From the NCBI GenBank assembly GCA_021234155.1, contig JAJEKV010000017.1, positions 10,543,525-10,607,524 of the forward strand: a DNA stretch of 64,000 bases. The letters run 5' to 3'. The DNA is from Isoetes taiwanensis (Eukaryota; Streptophyta; Lycopodiopsida; Isoetales; Isoetaceae). The position numbers and the translations under genes are program-made. How positions within the stretch are numbered: position 1 is the stretch's first letter; each line of letters starts with the position of its first letter. Shown here in pieces: positions 43,221 through 56,080 of the stretch. The notes beneath the pieces are model-generated. The model saw only the letters and a list, made by a program, of their open reading frames with translations, made no database searches and had not been told where the DNA came from.

Positions 43221-43840
43221 GTGGACTTGTCTTCTGAGCCTATAATATATGAAAATTTTCAAATGCAGTGGTTTTTTACAAGGGGCACAGCTGGAAAATA
43301 TAGCACTCTTACATTTCTACACGTTTTTAGGAGTTCCCAACAAAAGAGATGTGATGAAGTGAATTCGTGTGTATGGGCACGATTCAAGACGTTCGTGAGA
43401 TTGCAGGGCAGTCTGGACAAAGGGGAAGACTATCCTTCAAGATGTCTGAAGGCTTCATACAGGTTGATGAGCCGTATTTTAGACTTATCATACTGCAGTC
43501 TGAAACCCTTTACAAGTACATCTCATACTGCATTAACAAGAGGAAGTTCAGTGCCATTATTGGCTGGGTTCAAAGTACCCAAAGTGAGAACTTTGAGTTT
43601 AGTGAGTCGAAGAAGGAAGGAAGAACAAAGGATCCTGAGTGGTCATTCTGGAGAAAAAGGAGACGAAAGAAGTTCGAAAGAATTGGAAGAGTAGCAAGCA
43701 CCACCTCCAAAGAAACAACCATTGCTGTCAAAGAACCAAAAAGAAAAGAAAAGTTGTGCAACTTTCTATTGTAGAGGCTCCTGGAGAAATACCCAAAAAA
43801 GAAAAAGCAAGGGCCACCTAGGATAGCCATTAAAGAAAAA
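43221..43840 (+). pseudogene. N-terminal region of the ParB-like transposon gene
   Basis: The best coding frame begins at or before 43367 and reads MSEGFIQVDEPYFRLIILQS with ETLYKYISYCINKRKFSAII. A strongly basic linker follows (WRKRRRKKFERIG, KRKEKLCNF) with a stop at 43771-43773. A neighbouring frame continues the basic stretch (KKRK..VVQLSIVEAPGEIP). The basic stretch could be a nuclear signal or bind DNA. It probably joins the domain at 43844-44389 after repair of a frameshift. Family of this part not recognised. Confidence 0.45.
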
Positions 43841-43843
43841 AAT

Positions 43844-44505
43844 GTGGACAAGACATCAGAGAAGATGGAGGAAATAAACCTACACAAGTATGTGCAAGGT
43901 GTCATCTACTTGCCTGTTACATCCATGAAGCTTCCTCCTAAGAATGAAGCTAGAGAGCAGCTACTTCAGCTCCGAAAGATTTTTGCAGATTATTTAAGGA
44001 ACCTGAAGGATAGAATTCGGAGCAACCCCAATGCTCATGTTGCTCCAATTGTCGTTCTAATTGACAAGGAACAGTGCTCAAACCCCACCGATTATGATAA
44101 AGAAAATGCAGACACATACACGCATTACGTTTTGGGTGGGAATCACAGTTTCAAGGCCAAGAGACAACTGTACAAAGAAAAAAGGAATCCGAGGTATTTG
44201 CCTGTTCTTTGTGCAGTCTATTGTGGCTTCACTGATGAGGAAGCGAAGATTGTTGCCAATAACTACAATGCCGACAATGAATACAAATTGAAAATGAGAT
44301 TTGTGGACAAAATCAGGTTCATACACATAGAGTACGTGATCTTCAAGGAAAAATATGGAGAAGACTTGAAAAAGCTGCACATTCTTTAGAGCTAAAGAAA
44401 GCGTGTGCCATTGAGTGTTGCCTCAAATATGACGAGGCGAACAAAAGAGCATCACTCATTGGCCACGATAATTGGTTCCAGTTAGCTTTCAGGGAGGGCT
44501 GGGTA
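43844..44505 (+). pseudogene. ParB/sulfiredoxin-like domain protein of a DNA transposon
   Basis: An open frame of 181 codons holds GVIYLPVTSMKLPPKNEARE, a helical segment, VAPIVVLIDKEQC and THYVLGGNHSFKAKRQL, with GGNHS at 44135-44149. This is the order of a ParB-type nuclease/CTPase fold: a loop with a promoter-strand 'PI.V', then GGNHR. Here Arg of the GGNHR box is Ser, as in many eukaryotic transposon homologues I remember. VLCAVYCGFTDEEAKIVANN follows, then NADNEYKLKMRF. The frame stops at 44389. One base over, LELKKACAIECCLKYDEANK continues to FREGW and a GTAAGT donor at about 44500, so a frameshift has hit this copy and a downstream exon existed. The assignment is by motif only. Confidence 0.5.
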
Positions 44506-45397
44506 AGTATTACTTGTATTCCAAAATAGGTCGTCGTATTTTATTTCCTTAACTTGTGTGGCAACTAGGTTAATGTTGGCATGGTCTGCTTAATATTTTA
44601 TTTAGAAAGAGTACTTATACAGCACACGGAGAAGGATCTGACAAAAAAAATTGAGACAACTTCGCCCTTGATACCAGCACTTCAGGTTATGTTACAAATT
44701 TACAAACCAATGAGGCACTTGCAATCTCTAAACCTGATATACAGGAACTTGAAGCCTCAAACTCAAGACTATTGAAAATTCTATATTTAATTGAAAATCT
44801 GATAAACAAGTGATTTTGCCCTCTCAAGGAATATTTGATTACAATTTCGAGGAACTTAGTTACTGCTATTTTCTATTTTCTCCATTTCCAAGAAAATGAA
44901 GAGGCTATCAAAGAAGCACGTTTTCTATCATATGCAAAGACATGAATCTTGATTACTCAACTAGTGCGAATAAGAAACTATGAAAATGATTACAACACCA
45001 AGTATTGCAGTAAAAAATGTGGATTTAGTAACAAGCACGGAATGCCCCAAATTTCTTGTAGACATTGTCCATTCTACTCTATCCAGAGTTACCAAGGATA
45101 CACTAGCTAGCATATGTACCAATGTAACATCCCTTGAATTTGGACAATATAGAAATGGACGAGGACTATCAACTTCCACATCCTAATTCATCTCCTTACA
45201 AAGTGGCTGCATTAAAGCATCGACACAACTAGCATAAATACTCCATTATGCATCCAGAATGTGAAATGGACTCAATGGAATGATAATTGAGTTTGCAGAT
45301 AACCGCGACACATTTGTTTCTTGAGGTTGGCTATGGTACCTTTAGTAGTCATGCCCATTAAGGCAATAAAAACCATTGAAGAAGTGGGGGGAGAGAG
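44506..45397. other. Spacer with possible downstream exon remnants
   Basis: After the GTAAGT donor, short frames (44581-44775) may be an intron and exon remnants of the ParB-like gene; no domain is visible. No clear terminal inverted repeat could be found by eye to mark the transposon's right edge. Confidence 0.35.
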
Positions 45398-46926
<1,529 letters not shown>

Positions 46927-46984
46927 TTATCTCTCGTGCTATACGGTATAAAAATTATCTCTCGCCGTATAGCACGAGAGATAA
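46927..46984. repeat. Perfect 20-bp inverted repeat
   Basis: TTATCTCTCGTGCTATACGG (46927-46946) and CCGTATAGCACGAGAGATAA (46965-46984) are exact reverse complements around an 18-base AT-rich loop that contains another TTATCTCTCG. It lies immediately left of the GA tract that received the LINE. It could be the remnant of a MITE end or a slippage product of a hairpin. Confidence 0.9.
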
Positions 46985-47005
46985 AAAAATTTGGAGCATG
47001 TGGTC

Positions 47006-47007
<2 letters not shown>

Positions 47008-47066
<59 letters not shown>
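47008..47066 (+). repeat. (GA)n microsatellite at the LINE 3' junction
   Basis: About 29 GA units directly abut the AATTGAATTGAATT tail of the minus-strand LINE. The matching GA tract on the other side of the LINE is at 52170-52192. Confidence 0.95.
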
Positions 47067-47069
<3 letters not shown>

Positions 47070-47120
47070 GAATTGAATTATTTTATTATGTCCACTGAGA
47101 CCATCAGGTCTATGTGACAT

Positions 47121-48917
47121 TCATAACTCGAATACATCATCAAAATATACATCAACTGAAGTGCTCCAAGAGTATGGAGCATCTTCATGCTCAGTTCTCT
47201 CAATCTCCATATCCATATCTCCTAACAACTTCTTTAATTCATTTATATGTGATTCTCTCTGCTGCAACATTTCAATCAAGTAATTGCCAATATTTCTAGT
47301 TGGCAATTCAAAGAATGTAACTAGTGAGTCTGCAAAAACCCCATATCTATGTCTAATGCTTTGATAAGCTGGACATACCAGAACTGCATGTCTCTCGTCT
47401 TCTATTTCATCCTCTCCACAGATTTTGCAGTGTCTCTGTTCCCTTGGGATCTTTTCCCATCTGCCAGTTTCTACCCCCAAACGATGTGAGCTTAACCTCA
47501 TCTTACATATGGTGTGTCTCATTTTCATTGGAATGTTTTCAAACAGATAGTTCGCACCTATTAGTCTTGGATTCATATTATCCCGATAGTCTTCCATTTT
47601 TTTTCCTGCTTGTGCCCACATCTTTTGCATCATGTTCGTAGACACCCATTCTCTAATCTTATGTGGATCGAAGTCATCTAGCTTCATGTTCCATTTCCCA
47701 AGCCACTTTTGTAAATCCGCATACCATCCTTTGCAGGAGCTTTCTAACAGAGCCAATTTTGGATATCTATCATCCTCCATCTCTAGCACCTTCTTCAGGT
47801 ATGTCAAGGTTTGACACAAGGCTTCTCCCTCTAATGGTAGCATATTGCATTCAACCATCATCATTTCATAAGGTGTCTGGACCTTAACTCCTAATTCAGT
47901 GCGTAAGAACTTTTTTTGTATTTTTTCTATCTTTTTCCACAGCTCCAGCGGTAGACCTGGCCCCCAAATTTCACATCCATACAGGATAACGGATTGAACA
48001 AGCGTTTTATACAACATTTTTTTCAAACCAAAGTTCCATATACCTACGTTCTTACATTTCTTTTGCATTGCAAAGAGTGCCCGTAACCCACCATTTACTC
48101 TCTGTTCCACAGTCTTTCCCCATCTAAACTGTTTGTCTATAATCAATTCCAGATATTTGTATGAGTCTGTAATTTCCACTGTCTTTCCTTTGAACCAGAA
48201 TTCATAGTCCTTATCCTTATTGGTTCCGAAGATGACGATTTTTGTTTTCCCTAGATTAACTTGCATTCCCATATTGTCACAAAATGTGGCCAATGCATCC
48301 AGATGCTTCTGTAGGCCTGTTTTGTTTTTGGACAGTAATATGACATCATCTGCATATAATAGTAAGGAGAACACATACCCTGCAAGAGAGACTCCAGACC
48401 CTCCATGCTCTGCTATCCATTCTTCTAGCTCGTCTATAAACAGACCAAACAGTGTCGGGGATAAAGGACAGCCCTGCTTTACCCCTATGTTGCTTTCAGT
48501 GACATCCGTGCATTCTTCATTGAAAGGGAATGACAACTGGACAATAACTCTTTCATATAACAGCCTGACAGCATCACGGTATTCTCCTGGAATACCAATT
48601 TTTTCCATTCGAGACCACAGATTTGTTCTTGGGACCATATCAAACGCTTTCGAGAAATCAATAAATGCTGCAAAGATTGGTTTTTTCAGCCCCTTTATAG
48701 AGTCTAACAATGCCCGCAGAGTTACCAAGTGATCAATAGTGCCCCTATTAGGCCTAAAGCCAGCTTGCCCTTTAGCTCTCACCCCATTCTTTTCTGCCCA
48801 AGTGCTGATCTTTTGTTCTATTATGGTTGCAAATAGTTTTGATAATAGACTGCCCACCATAATCATTCTGTAATTGTTTATATCTGTTTCGTCCCCGGAT
48901 TTATGAATGGGAACCAT
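47121..48917 (-). pseudogene. LINE reverse transcriptase and C-terminal zinc motif
   Basis: 598 codons are open after the split by the nested LINE. They begin VPIHKSGDETDINNYRMI (domain 0/1), then AGFRPNRGTIDHLVTLRALL, IDFSKAFDMVPR, NIGVKQGCPLSPTLFGLFID and SLLLYADDVILLSKN with the catalytic ADD at about 48335-48345. A thumb-like region and a C-terminal block HCKICGEDEIEDERHAVLVC (about 47380-47440) of the zf-RVT type follow. The frame is uninterrupted to TGA at 47121, so this half decayed little after insertion. The domain would use nicked chromosomal DNA to prime cDNA synthesis. The ATG at 48917 is an internal Met at the insertion junction, not a true start. Confidence 0.9.
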
Positions 48918-48919
48918 TC

Positions 48920-50800
48920 AGTTCTGTCTTTGCCAAGTTGCTTGCCGGGATTCTTGAGCGGCGATTGACACTTTGGGCAGAGGATGGAGAAGTGCGGGCT
49001 CTCACGCAGGCAGGCTTCCGCCCCCGGCATTCTACTATTGACCATATCTTCACTCTGCGAACACTCATAGAGGATAGCCGAATCGGCCTTGAAATGCATC
49101 GCTGTTGCTTTGTGGATTTCGCAAAGGCTTTTGACACAAAGCCTCCGGGATAAGTTGTGGGATAGATTGAGACGCCTAGGGACCCCGTCGACTTGCGAGA
49201 ATGCTATATACTGACTATCACGAGGCTTGCTCCTGGTCGTCTCACAATCGTCGGGGGAGCCCGTTGTTAGTAGCATTGGGGTGCGCCAGGGCCCCTCTAT
49301 CCCCGGCGGCTCTTGGCTTGTACATTGACCAGCTAGAAGAATGGCTAGCCGAGCACGGGGAGAGGCGCCGCTTGATGCACCACATAATCCCAACTCATAT
49401 ATGCCGATGATGTTGACCTGCTCGCATATACCCCAGAGGACATGCAACGCCACCTGGATGCTTTGGACACTTTCTGCCAATTCACTGACATGAGAGTTAA
49501 CTTGGCCAAGACAAGGGTGCTGCTGGTCCCATCATCCCGGCACCCACGCCTTCCCTCATTCACTTACCAGGGGCAGGTAGTGGAGGTGGCTCAGTCTTAT
49601 AAGTATTTGGGCATTGAGTTTTCTACTACCACACACCGATGCATCCATCGTTACGGTCACCGCAGTCGGAAAGCCCTCAGATGCAATGCAAAACAACAAA
49701 TACAAGGCGTAGCCAGATGCATGGGGTCACCAGCACACTTGTTCGGGGCCTTGGTTGAACCGGGTCCTCCTCTATGGGGCGTAAGTGTGGGGGCCGCTGA
49801 TATCCCTCACCACTTGGAACGATCTAGAGCAGGTACAGAAGGCCTTCTTGGCCCGGGCACTGGGAGTGAAATCCACGGTCCCATATCAGATCTTGCTCCA
49901 GGAGACATGCTTCCTTCCATTACAGAGGGCTGCGCTGGAACGTCACATTATTTACTTCCAGAAGGTGGTGGCTATGGATGAAGCCCGGCTGCCCAACCTT
50001 GCTTTGGCAGTGGCGATGGGCCCGCAACGACTCAAAGCCTTTGCCGAAAGACAAGCAAGCCCAGTGGTTCTCGCTATGGAATGTGCGGGAACACAGATGT
50101 GGACCAGTGCATACACCGAAGGAACGCTACCGCCTTGAAGCAAGATTTGGATGCTTGCTTCATGGCCAAGCTTTGGGATGCAGAGGCCCCGCCACATGTC
50201 AAGGTGGCAAATTATCGACGCCAGGTTAATCCCATGCTCACGAGGGGCCCACACCACTACACCAGCACCCATCTACCCATGAAAAAGCGCAGGTGATTGC
50301 TTCCATTCGCAGACAGTGCACACCACCTCCGCATTGAGACAGGGGAGATGGATTCGGGAGCCGTGAGGACAGAGTCCGTCAATGCCGCCAACGTGGCCCA
50401 TTGAGGATGAAAGTCACGCCCTCCGGGCCTGTCCGCATTTGAGCATATCCTGCTCTCGGTATGCTCTGTTAGTTGTACCCCATCGCCTTGCATGAGCTAC
50501 ACGAGCACGGCCTCTGTAGGCTTGTTGGGATCGCATCCTCCGTGGAGGTAATGGATACGCCGGACTTCGCTTATGCCCCCGTCCGACATTAACCTCACCT
50601 CGTATTTGTGTGATTATGTATATAATCAGGCAAGATGTCATCCTTATTGCTACTAAGGTTTTTCCTCCGAAAACCCTTCGGGCGGGGGTTTTTTAATCCT
50701 GGTAGTAATACGCCTGCTGCTCTCTCTTTGTACTTGGGTCCCATAGGCCAGTTGGTCTCCGTGGACGATAAAATCATATTCTATTCTATTCTATTCTATT
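48920..50800 (+). mobile_element. Nested, 5'-truncated LINE fragment in opposite orientation
   Basis: The insert begins at about 48920 in the middle of a reverse transcriptase (FAKLLAGILERRLTLWAEDG, then QAGFRPRHSTIDHIF). It carries FVDFAKAFDT, a broken GVRQGPLSP, YADDVDLLAYTPEDMQRHLD (near 49397), SYKYLGIEF and a C-terminal EDESHALRACP zinc region near 50405. Several frameshifts interrupt it. Its 3' UTR has a hairpin (CCCTTCGGG within GGTTTTTCCTCCGAAAACCC) and it ends in (TATTC)n at about 50778-50800. The host reading frame breaks exactly at its ends: the left part stops at QTNRI and the right part starts at VPIHK. It is clearly younger than the host LINE. Confidence 0.88.
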
Positions 50801-50802
50801 CT
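50778..50802 (+). repeat. (TATTC)n LINE tail
   Basis: Four to five TATTC units at the 3' end of the nested LINE, replacing a poly(A) tail. The host LINE's tail uses the related ATTCA unit. Simple pentamer tails are known for several LINE families. Confidence 0.85.
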
Positions 50803-50809
50803 ATTTGTT

Positions 50810-52169
50810 TGCCATGTACTAGGAAACCCTTCAATTAGAGCTGCACTATACATCTTTGCAAGCAATTCTGTCACAGTATCTCCAGCCCACTTAAACATTT
50901 CAGCCACCAAGCCTGTAGCATCCGCTGCCTTACCATTGGAGAGTTTAGCCAGACCATCCTTTACATCGTCAACACTGATCTCCATCAGTTCTGGACCTCT
51001 GACTCTTACTGAATTTTCAATGTTAGGAATGTGGTAAAGCTTACATACCTGCTGCATGAGATCGCTTGCTTTCAACTTTGAGGTTTCAGTTTTATGCGTC
51101 TTGAGTCGGTTCCAGAACTTTTTCGGTTTGGTTATTAGATCTCTCACTAGATCTTCATGTGTGGCTAGCAGGAAGGCCCTTTTTTTCCTCTTGATTCGAC
51201 TGACATACTCATTTCTCAATTGTTTTCTATCGCATTCATTCGCAGCCTTGAACAGCTCCCTTTTATGCTTGCATTCCTCATCGAACCATTTATTGCAAGG
51301 GAGACCTCTTTTCCTTCGGGCTGATACAAAACAAGATGCTGCTGCCTCCTGAACTAATTCTGTCAAGCGTTCACTTATGTGAGCTGCATCTTCTGGCCAG
51401 GTGACTTGACCTGCCTTTTCCTCACAAGTTGCTTCATACTTATCCGCCTTTCTCGCATCCATGTGAATATGATTTGTATTTTTATTTGTAACTGAACCTG
51501 ACCTGACGATGTTTGAGGCGATGGTGATATGCAACGGCACATGGTCTGACTCTGGTCTGGGATCCCCAATGCTCATCTCTAACACCCTGTTAGCAAAATG
51601 TGCCTTCGCCAAAACCAAATCCACTACACTTTTCTTTCTGCACGTACACCCATCTGTTCCTGGATACTTAGCCGTTCCATTATACACAAGCAAATTCAAT
51701 CCGCTGCACATGTTAAGCAGATGCTTTCCCATGGGCGTCACATATCTGTATCCATCCTTGGTTGTTCTCGCCCAGCCAGTCTTTTTTAAATCATCATCAT
51801 CTAACTCCTCGAACCATATTGGTTCACCGCCTTCCTCCATAACGGCTGCCTGTTTGGCTCCAATTCTTCCATTGAAGTCACCCATCATCACAATATCTCC
51901 CTGACACATAAGCTCTGCTGCATCTTGCTCAAGGTGGAAATATGGGTCCTCTCTGTCCATGTCCTCATTGTTGTAGGCTGGTTTCTCCAGAGGCGGAAAC
52001 TAGCATCCACCAACAAACACCTTATTTTCTTTGTCATTGGTACCTATTTGAATCCAGACATATTGTTTTGAATATTTCCCTTTTACTGCTTTTATATGTT
52101 CTGCTATTGATGTACGAGCATAGCAAGCAACGCCTCCATGACTTCTTCTTTTATCTCCCTTAACATTCC
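50810..52169 (-). pseudogene. LINE apurinic-type endonuclease and start of the reverse transcriptase
   Basis: The minus frame begins at the truncated end with GDKRRSHGGVACYARTSIAE and HIKAVKGKYSKQYVWIQI. After VFVGGC a TAG (52000-52002) replaces a residue that is Tyr in most relatives. It then continues LEKPAYNNEDMDREDPYFHL, GDIVMMGDFNGRIGAKQ (catalytic D/N) and the final PESDHVPLHI (catalytic SDH). A linker with zinc-like NKWFDEECKHKRELF follows, then the RT N-terminal VDDVKDGLAKLSNGKAADAT and PSTWQTNRI, where the nested LINE interrupts. The endonuclease N-terminus with the first catalytic Asn/Glu is missing because of 5' truncation. Confidence 0.87.
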
Positions 52170-52192
52170 AAGAGAGAGAGAGAGAGAGAGAG
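52170..52192 (+). repeat. (GA)n microsatellite at the LINE 5' junction
   Basis: About 11 AG units directly abut the truncated 5' end of the minus-strand LINE. With 47008-47066 it frames the LINE. Confidence 0.95.
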
Positions 52193-52519
52193 ATGTCAAA
52201 ACACAAGGATGTCATTATCAATGCACATCACATGCTACTCTCGAATTGGTTTAAACTATGCCCATTGCACATGCATACCAAGGACCTATGCTTGGACTGA
52301 AGATGAAGACAGAGAGGATGCCAAAACCAAACAAATTGTTGGCCCCATAAAGAAATCAAGATACTATGCAAGTCGCTACATGTATTTAAAGCTTTGTAAA
52401 TCATCAAATAAGTCTGAAGTTAGTAAAAAAAGGTGTGTTAGTTATAGTACCTCGTATGTTACCGTACCTCCTGAAGTTGAAGGTTGCCTAAGGGTAACAT
52501 TAAGGCCATAGCCCAATGC
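52193..52519. other. Spacer
   Basis: Mixed sequence to the start of the R2 repeat. The open frame 52209-52511 has no recognised motif. Confidence 0.35.
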
Positions 52520-52725
52520 TCTGTTTGTCTTGCCAGTTAGCCGGTTGAAACGTCCGCGATCCACAATGGAGGTGACCGCCAGTTTACAGGGAACAATAGG
52601 TTTGGAGCAGTTACCGGCATATCCTAGGTATATTCTGGCATATACTTAGAATATGCCGGAAAACCCACATGAGCGAGGGTTTGCCCCCCTAGGGGCAACC
52701 CAAAAACTACTACGCTAGAATGCTT
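52520..52725 (-). repeat. Dispersed repeat R2, copy 2
   Basis: Reverse complement of the 15790-15995 repeat. Shared blocks are GCCAGTTAGCCGGTTG, GTTTGGAGCAGTTACCGGCA, the TATATTCTGGCATATACTTA block, and CCCCCTAGGGGCAACCC at its end. About three quarters of bases agree by eye. Confidence 0.65.
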
Positions 52726-52816
52726 GTTGGCTCCATATACATTTTGTCAATGATGAAACGTTGCTGTTTTGTTGGCTAATAATATACTTGAAATTTAATG
52801 GGTTGAGGTTGTTTAA

Positions 52817-52842
52817 TTTTTTTTTTTTTTTTTTTTTTTTTT
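52817..52842 (+). repeat. Poly-T run
   Basis: About 26 T residues. It may be the reverse-oriented poly(A) end of an old retroposon to its right; no body could be identified. Confidence 0.85.
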
Positions 52843-53133
52843 ACCCATTAGAGACGTAACAGGTTTTCCATGGACTGGCCCTGGTGGGGGTACAAATGTA
52901 TACGTTTTCAGCCATTCGAGCTATTTTTTCGGACGCTTGTCCTGCGAATCCATCCTAGTTTTAACTTGCATGTTCTTGCCAGATGCAAGTTGCCCGACTT
53001 TTCTCGACAAAAGTACTTTGACAAGACTCCCCAACATTATTGATGGAATCAAAAGTCACGCGATTCTTTCCAATACTTCCATAATAGAATACATCCAAAT
53101 TGAGTTGTTTGTTTTACTTTGGGATTGTAGTGT

Positions 53134-53345
53134 CTGCGATTCTTTGACGTGGTTAATATACATGAGCCATGATGAAACCTTTATTGCCCACATTAGATGA
53201 GATTTCTTGCAGTACTGTTGTTTTACGCTGGAATTGTAGTATGCAGCTCTTTGATGTGGTTAATATACATGAGCCATGATGAAACCTTTATTGCCCAAAT
53301 GACATTCAATTTCTTGCAGTACTTAGACCACATTTCACATCTCAT
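53134..53345 (+). repeat. About 105-bp tandem duplication
   Basis: The block with GTGGTTAATATACATGAGCC, ATGAAACCTTTATTGCCCA and TTTCTTGCAGTACT occurs near 53130-53215 and 53235-53325 with small changes. No coding evidence. Confidence 0.7.
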
Positions 53346-53418
53346 TGCTTCATAGCTTTATTGCTTTTCGGGCAATGGCACCAGAAAGCACGTATGCAAT
53401 TACAAATTGCCAGACTCC

Positions 53419-53654
53419 GGCTACATATTTCTTCATAAATGTTCTACAATTGGGTAGAACAAAAAATAGCATAGATTGGTGTATAGTTCACTTTTGAACT
53501 TTTTTTCATGGAACTTCGGTCCTCAAAGAATGAATTGGCTACATATTTCTTCATAAATGTTCTACAATTGGGTAGAACAAAAAATAGCATAGATTGGTGT
53601 ATAGTTCACTTTTGAACTTTTTGTCATGGAACTTCGGTCCTCAAAGAATGAATT
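53419..53654 (+). repeat. 118-bp tandem duplication
   Basis: The unit from GGCTACATATTTCTTCATAA to CAAAGAATGAATTG at 53419-53536 recurs at 53537-53654 with one difference seen (T to G in the T-run before CATGGAACTTCG). Recent. It lies just downstream of the AAA pseudogene's stop. Confidence 0.9.
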
Positions 53655-53734
53655 GATGATATCTATATACAATTGGATCTTGGAATGCAATAATACGGAT
53701 AAAATCTCCAGCATAAGACTGCTACATGAAGTAA

Positions 53735-54914
<1,180 letters not shown>

Positions 54915-55320
54915 TGTGAATAAGAAAAATAAAGGAAATAAATCATATACTCCTTAGAATGGTAATGGTAATGGAATGATGAGTCACCAATTTAATCTAC
55001 CACAGGTTTTGTCGGTGTAACTGCAACAGGTTTTAAATGTAAGATCACAAGCATATAATCTTGGCATTTCATACAATTTGTATTATAATTATTAACACAT
55101 TTCTCATATTATAAAATCTTTATTCACCACTAACAGATATAACATTGCAAATTAGCTAAAAAGCATGTAGCAAGTTATGCCACTGTCTTGATCTGCACTG
55201 GAGCTATAAATATCTAACATTTCGATCTTGGCATCTTACAAAAAACACTGTAACTGAAGGAAATGATAATTCACACAAGAGCAAGAAATTTCAAACCAAC
55301 CAATTGAAATTTGAGAAAGG
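54915..55320. other. Spacer
   Basis: AT-rich. No further AAA-ATPase exons were found upstream of the CACAG acceptor at about 54915. Confidence 0.4.
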
Positions 55321-55690
55321 GCGATCAGATGCTTGCTTGAAGATGCTCATTCTGCTCAAGCAAATGCTGATGGGACTTATGCTCCTCTTGAAGCTCCTTT
55401 TCATAGGACTTACGCTTCTTTTGGAGCTCCTTTCTATAGAACTCATGGATAAGCTCAATGTGATCATGGATAAGCTCAATCTGCTCATGCAAATGCTGGA
55501 GCTCCTCTTGACGGGAGTTACATGGCTAGGTACGGAGGGGCTTGGGGGTAGCAGACTTGGGGTTTGAAGGTCTAGGGGGAGGGGCTCCACTTGTGCTAGC
55601 ACCTCTACTATCTCCCCTATCCCTGCCCTTATTGCTAATGTCTCTCCTATCATCATTGGGCTTGTGCCGATTATCATCCAATAATTGATA
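55321..55690 (-). pseudogene. Low-complexity plus coiled-coil ORF, one stop
   Basis: The minus frame reads DDNRHKPNDDRRDISNKGRD, a Ser/Thr/Pro-rich stretch (GASTSGAPPPRPSNPKSA), then a TAG near 55528. It continues SRQEELQHLHEQIELIHDHI and RKELQKKRKSYEKELQEEHK with HLLEQNEHLQ to a stop near 55325. The heptad-like charged segment is a coiled coil of about 60 residues. Its frame was chosen because it is far more regular than the overlapping Ser-rich 163-codon frame. C-terminal coiled coils like this occur in Myb/SANT-type proteins of PIF/Harbinger transposons, but no SANT domain is visible here, so the family is open. Confidence 0.45.
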
Positions 55691-56080
55691 TACTCACAAG
55701 GATATAGACTCCATAGAAGACAAGTCCCCCAATGGCTGCTGGATCGCCATGCTATTTGCATATCACGGCTTGCGGCAGACATCTCATAGCTTGCAGTAAA
55801 TGTGCCACAAATGCATCAAGCAATTGCTGTTTAAGGGAGGCAGCCTAAATTTGCATTGTGGATCCGCTTAACATTGTTTTTTAAAAAAAAAGATGGAATA
55901 CTCACAAGGATATAGACTCCACAGAAGGCAAGTCCCCCAATGCTTGCAGTAAAACACGTGTAACTGAAGGTGTAGATAGGATTGTTCATGTGCATTCCTG
56001 CAACCACAATCACTGGATCTGCAGAATAAAGAAACACAGTGGTTAGCAGCAACAACACAACAAAATCAAACATTGTCAAT
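55680..56080 (-). pseudogene. Membrane-protein exon, partly duplicated
   Basis: The minus frame of 55900-56040 reads DPVIVVAGMHMNNPIYTFSY then TASIGGLAFCGVYIL before a GTGAGT donor, two hydrophobic stretches typical of a membrane protein. A second, shorter copy of the exon end lies at about 55690-55750 (AAIGGLVFYGVYIL and the same GTGAGTAT donor). The duplicate merges into the coiled-coil ORF region. The protein family is not recognised. Confidence 0.4.

Larger units (their letters stand above)
47067..52169 (-). mobile_element. 5'-truncated APE-type LINE inserted in a GA microsatellite
   Basis: On the minus strand the element starts at 52169 inside the endonuclease domain and ends at 47067 with a pentanucleotide tail ATTCAATTCAATT. 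Domain order is AP-like endonuclease, reverse transcriptase, then a C-terminal CxxC..H..C zinc motif, all in one original frame. Both sides abut GA/TC repeats, so the target was a GA array; the exact target duplication cannot be told. A second LINE (about 48920-50800) is inserted inside it in the opposite direction. Truncation of the 5' end is typical of target-primed reverse transcription. Confidence 0.88.

Noticed and set aside
48220-48732. 170-codon plus-strand ORF within the LINE RT
   Set aside because: Antisense shadow of the well-supported reverse transcriptase on the minus strand.
52817-52842. Poly-T as a processed pseudogene tail
   Set aside because: No gene body or target duplication could be found next to it.
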